Source: Ditylenchus dipsaci (taxonomy: Eukaryota > Nematoda > Chromadorea > Rhabditida > Anguinidae). From it: DNA of 64,000 nucleotides. The notes under the pieces are model-generated. The model worked only from the letters and a program-made list of their open reading frames with translations. It was not told the origin of the DNA and searched no databases. The first letter of the stretch is position 1, and the number at the start of each line of letters is the position of its first letter. Of the stretch, positions 33,250-44,919 are shown one piece after another. The position numbers were made by a program, and so were the translations under genes. The stretch is taken from the NCBI GenBank assembly GCA_004194705.1, contig SADC01001257.1, positions 58,653 to 122,652 of the forward strand, given 5' to 3'.

Positions 33250-34950
33250 GATAAGGACCACTATAATTTTTTCAATAATGTTTTCAAATAAATTTTTCTT
33301 TGCATTTTAAATTTTTACAATTACCAATAAAATTAAAAACATCTCCGGTTTTTTTCCGATCGATTTGTTGTTTTCATTTACAAGCATTTTCTGCTTCAAA
33401 CATACAAAATTATAAACTATCGACTAGTCGAAACTCAAGTTTCAAATATACTGGAAGCGGACGAAATTTTTCCGAGCCAAACTTTGTTTGTGCCCGAAAG
33501 TTTTTAGCAAACAAAACTTAGCAAGCCAGACCAGACACAAAAAGTATTAGCAATACGAAAAAAAATTAGCGAAATATGTTGAAATCGACAAAAAGTAAAT
33601 AAAAAACGGCAGATTAACTATCTCTTTAATAAAGAGCAGTTGCATATTTATCATTCATAAAAATGATCGCCAACGAATTATATAACGCCAATTTGAAAGT
33701 GATTTTTTAAAAAATTCAATTTTTTAATTCCAGTTAATTACTCTTTTTCACCAGTAAACAAGTATTTATTGGTGTTTTTCCAATATTAAATTTTTATTTT
33801 TAGATAAAAATGTAGCCTTGCATTTCTAATGTCTCATAAGCTAGTAACTGATTTATTGTTAAACAACAAAGTGTTACAAAAGCGCTGAACTCTAAATTAG
33901 ACTTTCTACCGGTTAAAGTGATGAATGTACCCTCTATACTGCCCATTTTAGCACCTAATTTCTTTCAAATACCTACCATATTTCCTCTAATTTAATCACC
34001 ATTGCGTATATGTTTAAAACCCTCGAAATTCTGAAATTGTCAATCAAAAATGGCCTAATCTATGAAATTCCAGTCGAAAAAAAAAGAGGCGTGCGTTAGT
34101 TAGAAGGAATACGGTATACTATTTGTTTTCACCATTAGGAAACAAATGATAGCTGATTGAACTGCCAGGGAAATAGCTATAAAATGGTGTATGAGTTATC
34201 AAGAAGTGATTAAAACATGGTTAAAAATTTTTTCAATAAATGCTGGATAAGAAATAGCCAATCCAATATTTTAATGGGTGAAAAAAATCTAAGCCTATTG
34301 ATCTGAGTATTTTCAAATTTATTTATGACATTCTACGACAAAAAATGTCTATATAGTGTGGATGTGCGTGTTCTACTTCTTTTTACAAGTCTGATTTTAA
34401 CTGTCACTTTACATTACAAATTAAAAAGACTCTTTGTTACACTGTAGCGCAGGATCTTGGCTATTGTTTAAAGAAAGCTTGCAGCGATGAACCTGCTCCG
34501 TTAAGGCTGATTATCCATTTTAAAGTGGGTACTCACCTTAATTTTGGTGAAAGTTTCCGACTTTTTACTCTTACCAAGGCCGATAGACACCTGTTTCACC
34601 ATTGTTTAAAATACATAAGAGAAGAATTTATTTTGAAAATACGACTTTTGTATAAATTTGTAATTTTTACTTGTGTGTAAATTTCTAATTACCACGAGAA
34701 ATCCAGCTCAATTCTGCGTAAAATGGTATAAATGTGTGAGGTTCCTGTAATGGAGGGGCATACTCCGGTAGCGCCGAAAGTTCATATGAAGTGGTCCATT
34801 TCACAGAAAAAGCCGCTTTTCATGCAGTAAATATGGTATGCACTTTAAATTTGAAAATTGAAAGTTTCTTTCTTTTCATTTTCTGACTTGGACCAAATTT
34901 CCAATGGGCTCGAGTTTTTTAAATATTGAATAAAAGTTGAGCGTTAACAT
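33250..34950. other. Intergenic DNA, repeat fragments only
   Basis: 33885-33960 resembles the arm of the palindrome family at 39958-40751 and 56746-57108 (CTAAATTAGACTTT, AAAGTGATGAATGTAC). 34080-34115 ends like the CGTATTTCC MITE (GGAATACGGTATAC). No exon is recognised. Confidence 0.4.
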
Positions 34951-34959
34951 GTACTTATA

Positions 34960-35112
34960 CAGTCAACTCTCGATAATCCGTCACTCGCTAATCCGTCACT
35001 CTCGATAATCCGTCACCTTCGTGACACTTTGTTTGGTTTGCCTTAAATAAATTAGGCTAATCCGTCACCCCACGGCCGGTCCAAGGGGTGACGGATTATC
35101 GAGAGTTGACTG
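34960..35112. mobile_element. pogo-like MITE (GATAATCCGTCAC)
   Basis: Ends CAGTCAACTCTCGATAATCC / GGATTATCGAGAGTTGACTG, TA on the left and CA on the right. The interior repeats the TAATCCGTCAC word. Confidence 0.75.
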
Positions 35113-35239
35113 CAAAAGCATTGTTTCAAAAAAACTTCAATTCACAATATTACATCACAAACGAGCTAGTAGTTGAAATTAACGACGCTTAGATTCTTGT
35201 TCAAAAACATTAATCGAATCGATTAATTGAAACAACAAG

Positions 35240-35578
35240 TTTAGGCTTAGCCCTTAGGCTTAGGGGTAGGCCAGCGTACGGAAGTTGTGACTAATAAAGA
35301 GTTTACGCATATTTTCCGGGGTCTGGGACATAAATTTGGGTGGTCTTTACTTAAGTTTTAGAACAAAAAATTTTTGCGGGGGGGGGTATTCTATACTAGG
35401 GTCGAAATTTGGTTACATAAAGGTGGTGAGGAATTAAATATTACCATTTTCTCTCAAATCTATTGTTTTCGATGGTTGATTTTATTTTCGGGATGGCTAC
35501 TTTATATAACATAACCTCTTTATAACATAAATTTTTGGCGGTCCCTTAAATTATGTTATATAGAGGTTTGACTGTATA
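35240..35578. repeat. Remnants of hairpin and pogo-like MITEs
   Basis: 35245-35280 carries the GGCCAGCGTACG word of the hairpin MITEs. 35500-35572 ends TTATATAGAGGTTTGACTG followed by TA, a right end of the pogo-like family whose left end is lost or diverged. Confidence 0.45.
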
Positions 35579-35599
35579 TAATATTGCTTAAGGTTGTTA

Positions 35600-36540
35600 A
35601 TTAAAATGTTAACGTATTTCTTTCATACGAAAAAGATCACATAAATTCCTAACTTATATTTTTCGAAAATTTTGGCCAAATTTCAAAAAAAAATTCCATA
35701 GTTTCAGCCGAAATTTTAATTTTTATATGCATTTGTACGAATTTTGCTTGCCGGCCAATTACTCTGGCCAATCGATGGCTCTGTGCAGTGCGAATATTTT
35801 TTTATAATTTCAGACAACATTTGGTTGATTTTCAATAAAATAATGCAATAGTACCGAGTTTTTCTTGCCACTTTTAATTCTGTAAAAGACAAAGAGAGCC
35901 TCTTAACTGGCTCTTTTAGACACTTTCACAAAAGTAGCAAGCAACACCGAAAAATTAATCTTTATTTGAGTTAAAATTAGAAAGTGTAAAAGTATAAAAG
36001 TTATTTCATTATTAATGAAAAGTTATGACAAAAGTATACTGAGGTGTTTACAATGTGCCATGTTGTAGCTTCAATTGGTGTCTGAATCAAAATGGTGGAT
36101 GAGAAAAAAAAAGAAAAAAAATTCTCAGTCCCACCAATATGAAGCTGAAAATTACATCTCGGTGTTTGAGCAGATTTCCGTTGACGAAAATTTATTGAAA
36201 TTTAAGACTTTTTGAGAATTATTTAATTTAAAAAAAACTGCGAAAATACAACAGGGGGACTAAGGCGATTTCGCATGTTTTGCAAAAAAAAACAACAGGG
36301 GGGACCAAGGCAACTTTTTTTCGGGAGGGTGCGAACACATATAGAGCCAAATAATTCTTTCGGTCTATCAGCCCAAATATACTACTCATCCATTTTTTGG
36401 TGTATTTGCTGGGCGAGTGCACATTAATAAAATTAATTTTTGCAAATTTCAGTATTTATTTAAAAAGTGAAAATTTTTGAAAACACAGAACCTCAACTGA
36501 AATTTTTATTTTGAAATAATAAAAGTGGTCTTTGATTTAA
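35600..36540. other. Intergenic DNA with two ACCAAGGC boxes
   Basis: At 36247-36270 and 36290-36315 are direct copies of CAACAGGGGGACYAAGGC, here not in an obvious inverted element. Nothing coding is recognised. Confidence 0.4.
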
Positions 36541-36545
36541 TCCAT

Positions 36546-39500
36546 TCATCGACAGGTGCCTTTGCAGTAGACATCCATCATATCTTTGTAGACCTGGTTA
36601 CCACACAGATCAGCCATATCTCCACAGTTTTGGCCATGATCTTCATTGTTTACTAAAGCTCAATGGTAATAGCAGTGGTATTGGGACTATAGCTAACCTT
36701 CTCTAGAACAAGTTCCAGCACAATCCCGGTCCATTTGGTCTTTGAAGGCTGGATTAACACATAAATGGAGCTTGTTCAAACAGTCCTTACTAGAGTCTCC
36801 AGCAGCTTAATGAAAAATACAATTTTTTGATTAATCCAGACTTTCGAAATTCTTGTATCTCTGAGATTTGGAGTCTTTTCAGTCGGGTTTTTCGTGAATA
36901 GTATGACGCATCAGGACCCGTATACCATCTTCTTTCTAATAGGCTGACACCCCCTAATTTAAAATGATGTTTTTAGCGTTTTGTTTATAACCCACTTTTT
37001 TGAAAAATGAGATAAGTTACCACTCTTTCTGTAGTCAGTATGATGCGCTACAAAATGTGGGATACAGTATTTCATCTAATTGCGCTTATTTTTCGATCGA
37101 CCTCTAGTGGGGCGGCAATTAGAGGGGGTGGCAATTGTAGGGGCGGCAATTAGAGGAAATACGGTAACTTGCCTAAGAGAAGTCTTCGAAAGATGGGTCA
37201 GAAACACAATGCCAAAAACACGAGTTCAAATTAGGGGGGTGCCGGTCTACTAGAGAGAATATGGTTTCGAATTTTCCTGGCTAATTTATTCTAATAAAGC
37301 GTCATGTTACTCTATTTATCAACCGTTTTCTGGATATGCTGTTCTATTAGACACTGGTGTTCAAATAGAGACTGATGCTCTATTTTCGAGTTTATAATCA
37401 GATACTAGATTGGACTTTATTTTGAGTCTTGGCAAGAACCTTTTTTTAAGATATTGTTGATAGGGATATTATAGAAACCAGGATTAGTTAAGCACCGGCG
37501 AACCGGCGCCTTGCCGGGCTAAGCGCCGGCGATTGCTTAAGCTTAAGCACAGGCAAATTAGCGCCAGCGCTTAATCAATAATTCGGCAAAGCGCCGCCGT
37601 GTTTAAAACGAAATTTTTTAAGAAAAAAATTTTGCAAAAGGCCTTGTCAGTGATGGTTAGGTCCTGAGCCTATCCTAAGCCTACGGGCTATGGGGAGGAT
37701 ATATGACACTCGCTTTTTTAAGAGGGGTATATGACACTAGCGCCAAACTTTTTTTATTTCTAACTTTTGGCTTTTCCAGAAAGTTTAGTCAAAAATTTCC
37801 CATGATTTTTTTCTGACTTTGAAAACACCCACTTTTTCTAAATCAGATTCTGTCCCGCCGTTAACTGTAGAATTTTCAGTATAATATACGAGAAATTTCA
37901 CAGTTATACAACGCGGAAAAATCTGACTTAAAAAATTGGGTTTTTTCTGAGTAAGAAAATTTCAAAAAAAGTTGAAAGGAAAGCGTGTTTCATGCCTTAC
38001 CTGCTTGATTATATACTTCATTATTGAAGTTGGCTATGTTGACGGGCTCTTAAATTTTTTAATTTGTTTGCAAAAATTTATTTGTTCATGCTCTACCTCC
38101 ATTAGCATTTAACGGAATAGTCTGATCAACTGGTAGATTGCCGCCATTATTCTGCTGTTCCTCAGCCTGTTTTTCTTTCTCTAACTTCAAATTATCTTCA
38201 AGGGTTTGTCGGTCAGCTTCTTCTTGTAGTTGTTGTTTGACTTGTTCTACAATCTCTTTCGCCTTTTCTTCAGCTTTTTTCTTAGCCTCCTGAGCAGCGT
38301 CTGTTGTGTCTTGCGATGTCTGTTGATCAGTTCCTGTGCTCTGCGAAGTCTGCTGATCAGTTCCTGTGCTCTGCGAAGTCTGCTGATCAGTTCCTGTGCT
38401 CTGCGAAGTCTGCTGATCAGTTCCTGTGCTCTGCGAAGTCTGCTGATCAGTTCCTGTGCTCTGCGAAGTCTGCTGATCAGTTCCTGTGCTCTGCGAAGTC
38501 TGCTGATCAGTTCCTGTGCTCTGCGAAGTCCGCTTAATAGCCTCTGCTGCTACAGTCGCTTGTTCCGCAGCTGTTTTTTCAAAGTCTTTTACAAGTCCTA
38601 GCTTAATTTTAGCAGCCTAAATATTAATTACGGTGTTTTCTATGCCTATTAAAAATGATACCTCTGCAGCGCCTTTGGCTGGATTTATCTGATTGTCAAC
38701 TTCATCCCTTTTGGCGCTTTTTTTGGTTGCGTCAGTTTCAATTTCAACTTCCGAGTAAGATTTTTTCGCTGCCTGTAGTGCTTCTTCTGCTTTTATAGCG
38801 TCAACCTCTGCTGTTTCACCTGTTCCACCTGCTGTTCCAGCTTTATCTTCTGCACTTGTGGCTGCCTTTTCTGCTTTTTCTTTAGCTGTATTTGCTTTGG
38901 CCTCAGCAGCTTCTGCACCTTTTACTGCCTGCTCAGCTTCAGGAGTTTTATCAGTGTCTGATTTTTCTTTAGCTTCTTTCACTTGTTGGGTGGCCGCAGC
39001 CGCAGAATTGGCCGCTTTCGTTGCACTTTCTCTAGCCGTCTTAGCTAGCTCAATTGCTTCGTTTGCATCTTTACGTGCTTGTTCTGCGTGAGTTTTTATT
39101 TGGTTCAATGATGCAAGAGCCTCTTTAAGTACTGGATCATCTGGAGCTACCTTAAAAATTATTTTTGGTTTCACAGTACACTGTTGATATAACGACCCCT
39201 GGCGACCGGTTTTGGACGACCGTTGTATTGAGAGGGGGAGGTGGGCGCTGACAAAATTGTCGTAGAGGGTTATTATGTCGAAATTTTACCTTTATAGCTG
39301 TAGAACAAATCTATTGAAGGATCATTTTATTTCTAATATCATTTTTCTCCAAAAAATATAATATTTTTTAATTAAACAGCATCCTCTAGTTTGACGATCT
39401 ATTAGCTTAGGTGGTTGGTTCGCCACTTTTTAAATAATAAGTACAAAAAACTACAGTAGCCTCTGCTGCACAGTAGTAGATTCATCGGAAGCTGGTCAAA

Positions 39501-41618
39501 GATTTGTAAAGCATATGTTTTTATTAAGTTTTACTCTTTTGCGTTAGCTTTTTTAAAGTTTAGCTTGTTAACACTTTTCTAGAATTCATAAACATTACCA
39601 TTAGCGATGGGTACGCCCTTTTAAAAAAAAATATTGTTGTCCCCTACTTATGCTGTTTTATTAGAGACAAAAAATAACAGTTTTATCAATAGAAATAAAC
39701 GGTACTTTCCTGTTATCTCGAATCATTTTATTTAACACATTTTTGCGCAACGAACAACGTAATTTCAATTAAATATCTTCTTTCGGAGGCTAATTTTTTG
39801 AGATATTCTTTAACAACCATTCAAAGGGATCTTCGTCTCCCATTTCCTGGCGACACATAAATTCAGCCAGATAGCTCTGAAGCATGAACCAAAAATGATT
39901 CGAGATAACAGGAAAGTACCAAATAAACAATTTAGATAATGTAGATGTAAAAAATAATAACTGGTGGACAAAAAGTCCTTGGACAAATTTTGAGCTCACT
40001 TTTTAAAATAAAAATTTAACGATGAGAAAATTCCGAAAAATAGGTTTTGTAGCCCTGAATCTCCTCTTTCAAATGGCATATTGCTTTCAGCTTGACTATT
40101 TTGGATAAGTCACTATTTGGCTCCAAACACTTGTCTGGTCATTTTGAGAAGGTTACCAACGTTTTCATCACTTTAACTGGTCAAATGTTTTATTGAATTT
40201 TAAGTGTCACTGCAGAATTTTATCACCATGTTGTAGCGCAGCTCAAGAGCTACAAAACCCATATCACAGAAAAATTTTTAAAGATCTGAGTGTTGAGATA
40301 CGGCCTTTTGGAATAAATCAATTTCTTGAAAAAATGACCAAAATCCGAAAAATTGGCAAAAGCTTTCATTTTGGTCATTTTTCAAGAAATTGATTTTTTC
40401 CAAAAGCCGTATCTCAACACTCAGATCTTTAAAAATTTTCTGTGATATGGGTTTTGTAGCTCTTGAGCTGCGCTACAACATGGTGATAAAATTCTGCAGT
40501 GACACTTAAAATTCAATAAAACATTTGACCAGTTAAAGTGATGAAAACGTTGGTAACCTTTTCAAAATGACCAGACAAGTGTTTGGAGCCAAATAGTGAC
40601 TTATCCAAAATAGTCAAGCTGAAAGCAATATGCCATTTGAAAGAGGAGATTCAGGGCTACAAAACCTATTTTTCGGAATTTTCTCATCGTTAAATTTTTA
40701 TTTTAAAAAGTGAGCTCAAAATTTGTCCAAGGACTTTTTGTCCACCAGTTAGAATTTGAAAAATTATTCGGGTTTTTTTATTTTAACAAAAAGTTGCGAT
40801 ATAAATGACATTTTTTCAATGGGAGCGGTTATTCGAGGGCATTTCTCAGTCGGACAACCGTATAACGCCCTTGTAGGGAGGAACTGCTATATTTCAAGGT
40901 CTAACTCCTCAAGTTTAATTGAAATCCGACTGAAAAAACCGACAGGGGCCGTAACATCTAGCATGTCGTTTTAGCGAGGGTTAACTGTACTTAATAGCTT
41001 GAGCCAAAATTAAGTGGAAAACTAGGAACGGCTATGGTTAAGTCTGCCAAACTCGACAGGCTATTTTTTAATAATACGATTCGAAAAAGTACTATTTGTA
41101 CAGTAACTCAGGACCCTTTTAGTCAATCTTTTGTACCTTTTCTTTGGCGATTTTCATTTGAGCATTGACTATGTCTAACTGCTCGTCGGCTGTCTGTTTA
41201 GCTTTTTCAGCTGCTTCAGCTGCTTCAGCTGCTTCCTTCGTTGCTTTAGCTGCTAATTTGGCTTTATCTTTGGCATTTGCAGCACCTGTCTCATCGGATG
41301 ATTGTTCCGCTTCGTCTGCAGCTGCTTTAGCTGCTTCAGATTGTGTTTTAGCAGCTTCAATGGCTTTTTCGACTGCTTCTATTTGTTGTTCTGCTGTATT
41401 CGCAGCCTCTTTAGCTTTCTGAAGGGCTTCCTTGCCGGAATCAGCATCAAAAGATCCGGCTTGAACTGCTGCTTCTACGGCTTTGTTTGTAAGATCCTCT
41501 GCAACGGCTGTAGCTGCTGCAGATGATGTATCTCTTGTAGGTTGAAGTGTCCCTTTAGCTTTTTGGAAATCGGCAGCTGCATCTGTCTCTGCTTTTTTAG
41601 CATCCTTTATATCACTGT
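36546..41618 (-). CDS. Ala/Lys/Glu-rich coiled-coil protein with two C-terminal ShKT domains (5' incomplete)
   Basis: Minus-strand exons with consistent phases and no frameshift: 41137-41618, 38662-39150, 38097-38616, 36698-36805, 36546-36652. The first two encode long Ala/Lys/Glu helices (KEALQKAKEAANTAEQQIEA, AAEAKANTAKEKAEKAATSA), reminiscent of coiled coils or LEA-type sequences. The third holds seven 10-residue STGTDQQTSQ repeats, then a charged helix (EEKAKEIVEQVKQQLQEEAD). The last two exons each encode an ShKT domain: CLNKLHLCVNPAFKDQMD ... CAGTC and CGDMADLCGNQVYKDMMD ... CKGTC, then stop. ShKT domains are six-Cys modules of secreted proteins, often tandem in nematodes; most are not toxins. 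The upstream exon, presumably with a signal peptide, was not found. Function unknown; an extracellular or structural role is inferred. Introns carry nested MITEs. Confidence 0.7.
36920..37265. mobile_element. Nested CGTATTTCC-type MITEs in the ShKT-gene intron
   Basis: Outer ends ACCATCTTCTTTCTAATAGG / CTACTAGAGAGAATATGGT. Inside, 37064-37167 has ACAGTATTTCATCTAATTGC / GCAATTAGAGGAAATACGGT, a second, smaller family member. Both resemble the element at 47868-48116. Confidence 0.55.
37480..37590. repeat. GC-rich GCGCCGGCG cluster
   Basis: Repeated AAGCGCCGGCG / GGCGCTTAA words in both orientations within AT-rich intron DNA. No known element assigned. Confidence 0.35.
38311..38530. repeat. In-frame 30-bp coding repeat (7 units, 6 identical)
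   Basis: Units of 30 bp each encode STGTDQQTSQ on the minus strand. Units at 38341-38520 are base-for-base identical; the one at 38311-38340 differs at a few positions. Identity implies very recent expansion or homogenisation. Confidence 0.9.
39701..39920 (-). mobile_element. Merlin-type MITE keeping the transposase C-terminus
   Basis: Inverted ends GGTACTTTCCTGTTATCTCG / CGAGATAACAGGAAAGTACC. Perfect 8-bp flanks AAATAAAC (39693-39700, 39921-39928). The minus strand encodes MLQSYLAEFMCRQEMGDED and DPFEWLLKNI then stop (39790-39885), like the C-terminus of ISXO2/IS1595-type transposases, which define Merlin. The catalytic core is deleted. Confidence 0.7.
39958..40751. repeat. Near-perfect 794-bp palindrome
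   Basis: Arms of about 375-395 bp are almost identical inverted copies meeting near 40355. The ends read TAACTGGTGGACAAAAAG / CTTTTTGTCCACCAGTTA. A shorter relative lies at 56746-57108. Open frames across it have no coding meaning. Located in an intron of the ShKT gene. Confidence 0.85.
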
Positions 41619-41639
41619 CTGTAAAAGTTTTCGATCGTT

Positions 41640-42170
41640 TTACTTAATTTGAAAATTTATTTTTTTATTATTCTTAAGAATCTTTTTAGCGAATAATTTT
41701 AGCAAAAAAAAACCATGACGAGAAGAGGTCAGTTTTTTAAATTAGCCACCAGTTGTTATTTTGTGATTTTGAGTTGGTCACAATACATTATGAAAGACTC
41801 AACATACGCTGGCCAGCCCTGATGGGCACTTTGCCCTCTTAGCTCAATGCTCGGTCAATTTATTTTATTTTAGAGAATTTTGTTATTAGAGAAGTTTTTC
41901 TAGGTCCGCTGTTGTCGTTTTTTCTGGTTTTTTGTTGGATTCACTGATTACGAATTTCGTAATTGAATTATCACGGGTCCTCAGTCACTTAGTTTGATTT
42001 AGCAGACAAATTTTGTCAAAGCGCGACATAAAATATTAATTTTTAGACAACTTTTAAAAATATATATATGAGATACAACACAACAACAAAAACAAGCCTG
42101 AAATAAAACCTTGGGTTGAAGCAAATGGTTTGAAGGAGTAAAATAAGGCCCATTGAAAAACAGGGTGTGA
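41640..42170. other. No gene seen; expected location of the 5' end of the ShKT gene
   Basis: The acceptor at 41619-41620 needs an upstream exon, but no Met-plus-signal-peptide exon was recognised here. AT-rich with scattered repeat fragments. Confidence 0.35.
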
Positions 42171-42179
42171 GATTTACAA

Positions 42180-42415
42180 CTAGTGTGAGATTTGCCCACA
42201 CCCGCACCCACACCCGCTCCCACACCCACACTCATCATTGTGAACAGGGTGCGGCTGCGGTGTGGGTCTGAGTGTGAGTGCGGGATTTTCAAACGCAATT
42301 GTGAACACGAGTGCGGGTGCGGGTGTGGGTCTGAGTGTTGGTGCGGGATTTCCAGTGTTCACAATAGAGAGTGTGGGTGTGGGTGCGAGATTTTGTTTTA
42401 TTGTGAACGTGCCTT
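42180..42415. repeat. GTGTGGGTGCGGG minisatellite with inverted halves
   Basis: CCCACACCCGCACC units switch at about 42240 to GTGCGGGTGTGGG units, divided by TTGTGAAC words. The right edge AACGTGCCTT recalls the AAGGCAC word in the inner palindrome of the 254-650 element. Confidence 0.6.
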
Positions 42416-42417
42416 AA

Positions 42418-42497
42418 ATTCCGCTCAACCTAGAAATCATTAAAATTTCAAAAAATTTGAATTTGAAAAGTTGTTGTCTTGAGCGGAATTTAAAAAT
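42418..42497. repeat. Small hairpin (TTCCGCTCAA / TTGAGCGGAA)
   Basis: About 80-bp inverted repeat with AT-rich centre. Possibly a very short MITE. Confidence 0.45.
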
Positions 42498-42980
42498 TGA
42501 CAGCAAGGTGGGAGTTATAAGAGTGTTCTTAAGAGGTAATCGACCACGCTGATCACGAATTCGGTGTCAAAAATCCAGGTTTTATTGTTTTATTTTATTG
42601 GCGAAACAATTTACATCGAAATAGTTTCCTAACTTTCTTTTGGAAGTCTTGTAAACAATCTAAAAGCCCGTTCTTATTGCTCTTCAAAGCACTTTCTGGT
42701 GCGGTTTATCCTGCTCTGTTGAATGGTATATACCGGTAACTGAAAACACGACCTTACCACACTTTTTAATGCCACCCGTAAAATCGTGATTCTTAACCCC
42801 TGAATAGGTCTAGAAACATTCGATTTTTAAAATGTGTCATCCAATGGACTTCAGAAATAGCAAAAGTCACGCATGAGGCTCGGAGTGTTGAGCAGTTTTC
42901 GAAGGTCAATTGAAACCCTAAAATTTCCTCAAACACCCTGCACTTTTTGAAATAAAGTTAATTTGGAGCACTTTACCTTT

Positions 42981-43214
42981 ACCCCCATCACTCAATAAAC
43001 CAAGACCCCCACCAGTGAATCAACTTAGGAGACCAAGGCAGTCTTTTTTCATTTTTCAATACCGATAATTATTGAAAATTGAAAAAATAATAATTCACAA
43101 GTGTAAATATACTGTTTTAATACATACTTCAAGATTTGAAACTGAAAAGAAAAAAAAATAAAAAAGTTGCCTTGATTCCCCAAGCTGATTTGAAGTTAAT
43201 TGAGTGGTGGGGGT
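42981..43214. mobile_element. MITE with ACCCCCATCACTCAAT ends and ACCAAGGC box
   Basis: Inverted ends ACCCCCATCACTCAAT and TTGAGTGGTGGGGGT. Inner boxes GGAGACCAAGGCAG and GCCTTGATTCCCC are inverted. Confidence 0.6.
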
Positions 43215-43219
43215 ATACG

Positions 43220-44190
43220 TAAATTTAGCCGTTAATTTTTCTTAGGATTACGAGAAGAATATTCACTTTTGTAGGACCGCAAATATAGCGTGATTTAAAA
43301 ATTCTGTTACAGTACATTTGCAACATCCCATGCGCACTGATTTTGAATTGATCCAATTAATGTCCTGATATTAATGATGAAGCCCGGCTTTGACTCATTG
43401 CCCTATATTCGAATACAAATTTATCATTGTACAACATAAGTATTTTCTTGAAGAAAGCCGTGTTTGCTCCATTTTTAGCTGCTTTTACGAAAAAGTCATC
43501 TATTCGCAAGTGCAAGTTATTTCGAAAAATATCGCGTTGAAGTTGTGTCCCAGGTTTTGGCTCCAAGCCGGAGCTAGAGAGGGATGAAAATTTTGGAAGG
43601 AACAGAAAAATTAAAAAAAAGCAAAAATTGGCGCTAGTAGCGATTAACCCCCTTCTCCCCCAAGAATCCGACCTTTTAAAAATCCACAAAGTTTTTTTTG
43701 GTTTGCCTTTGTCAACCAAGGCAAAAATAAAAAAATTCAAGAAAAAAATATTTTTTCAATTTGGCGCTAAAACAATTTCATTTTTTTTCAACACGGCTAT
43801 TGCAAAAATAGGCCAGAGAAGCTCAGATGGCACAACCCAAAATCTCGTTTTTTTCAACTTCTAAGGTGTTTTAGATTGCAAAAACGATAGATCAAATCAA
43901 CTTTATCTCAGCTTGTGCTTGCATCCAGGGACGCAATTGGGGGATTGGTGTTCACAGAGATAATTAATTCGTGGTTTTAGGCACTTTTGATAAGGGCCTT
44001 ATACTGCTTTTAGCGATCACATCGAGCTATCGTTACAGATTCACACATAACTCAGGTGGTGTAGTAGAGATACATAAAAAATATTCTTAAAATTATCGGT
44101 TATACGACACTTGCGGCCCGGAAACTTGCGGCCAACAATTGCGGCCCAACACTTAAAACGTCCAGAAAAGCCGTTTAAAAATGGTTAAGG
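43220..44190. other. Repetitive DNA, no gene supported
   Basis: 43357-43870 is open on both strands but low-complexity and without a recognised domain. 44105-44150 has a small TTGCGGCC tandem cluster. Confidence 0.35.
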
Positions 44191-44194
44191 GGTT

Positions 44195-44700
44195 GTACTG
44201 GGAGGGTAAAGCAATAATACAGGGGCTACGTATTAAGTAACTTATTTGGCTGCTTTGCCATGTTTTTCAACATAGGGCTTGGCAAAAAGAGTCTCTATAT
44301 GCATTTTATGATCAAGAGTACTTCTCGGAATTATGTCTAAGGTAAGTGAGTGGCGCATCTCTAACTCTCAAGCCCCCTGCCACCCCTTCGGGGCGCAGGG
44401 GGCTTGGAGTTAAGATGCGCACACCCACATACCTTAGACGAAAATCGCTCGAAAGTGACTCTGGATGCATGAAAAAACATGCATACCAGTAGGCCCCAGT
44501 ATTCAAAACTATGTTCAACATCTTTCATTTAAAAACAGTATTTTGGAAAATTGTTTGCTAGTTAACAAAATGTGTTTTCTAGAGTTAGAGATGCGCGCAC
44601 GCACTTACCTTAGATATGATTCCGAGAAGTACTCTTGATCGTAAAATGCATGTGGAGTCTCTTTTTGCCACAGCATAGTTGAAAAACATAAGTTTTTGAG
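44195..44700. repeat. GC-hairpin repeat family, copy 3
   Basis: Core hairpin at 44340-44440 with arms GTGAGTGGCGCATCTCTAAC / TTAAGATGCGCACACCCAC and a CCCC-TTCG-GGGC loop. Flanked by AAAGTGACTCTGGATGCATG. A second, partial arm follows at 44583-44690. Confidence 0.65.
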
Positions 44701-44735
44701 CAGTAAGTGAAAATGATTTCTGTAAACAGCACAAT

Positions 44736-44915
44736 GGCATAGGACTACTAAAATGCACGAAATTTCTAAAGTTCCATTGGACTAGTGAAATATTTTTGGA
44801 CTAGTAAAATGCAGTTTGAACTATTAAAGTGCAGGGTGGACTACTTAAGTGCGTACTGGACTAGTAAAATATTTTCGGACTCTTAAATTTCCATTGAACT
44901 ACCAAAGTGCAATAG
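44736..44915. repeat. ~27-30-bp tandem repeat (GGACTAGTAAAATGCA)
   Basis: Six degenerate units of GGACTAGTAAAAT plus a TTCCATT or GCAGGGT half. Non-coding. Confidence 0.6.
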
Positions 44916-44919
44916 TACC

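Larger units (their letters stand above)
39174..40988. mobile_element. pogo-like element remnant hosting two insertions
   Basis: Left edge CAGTACACTGTTGATATAACG and right edge TTTTAGCGAGGGTTAACTG + TA are loosely inverted. The Merlin MITE (39701) and the large palindrome (39958) lie inside. The left end is divergent, so the outer boundary is tentative. Confidence 0.35.

Noticed and set aside
32868..33291. Protein-coding frames on both strands (MSMLDKNLMSEIR and others)
   Set aside because: They are the two arms of the GGCGGAAAATTTGG foldback; the same frames recur at 45.5-46.0 kb.
38230..38601. Plus-strand Cys/Ser/Leu-rich repeat protein
   Set aside because: It is the antisense of the STGTDQQTSQ coding repeat, whose minus-strand frame joins in phase with flanking exons.
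39958..40751. Protein-coding frames in the palindrome
   Set aside because: Frames appear in mirrored positions on both strands and have no domain character.
43357..43870. 127-residue minus-strand gene
   Set aside because: Low-complexity composition, overlapping open frames on the other strand, no start context, splice signals or domain.
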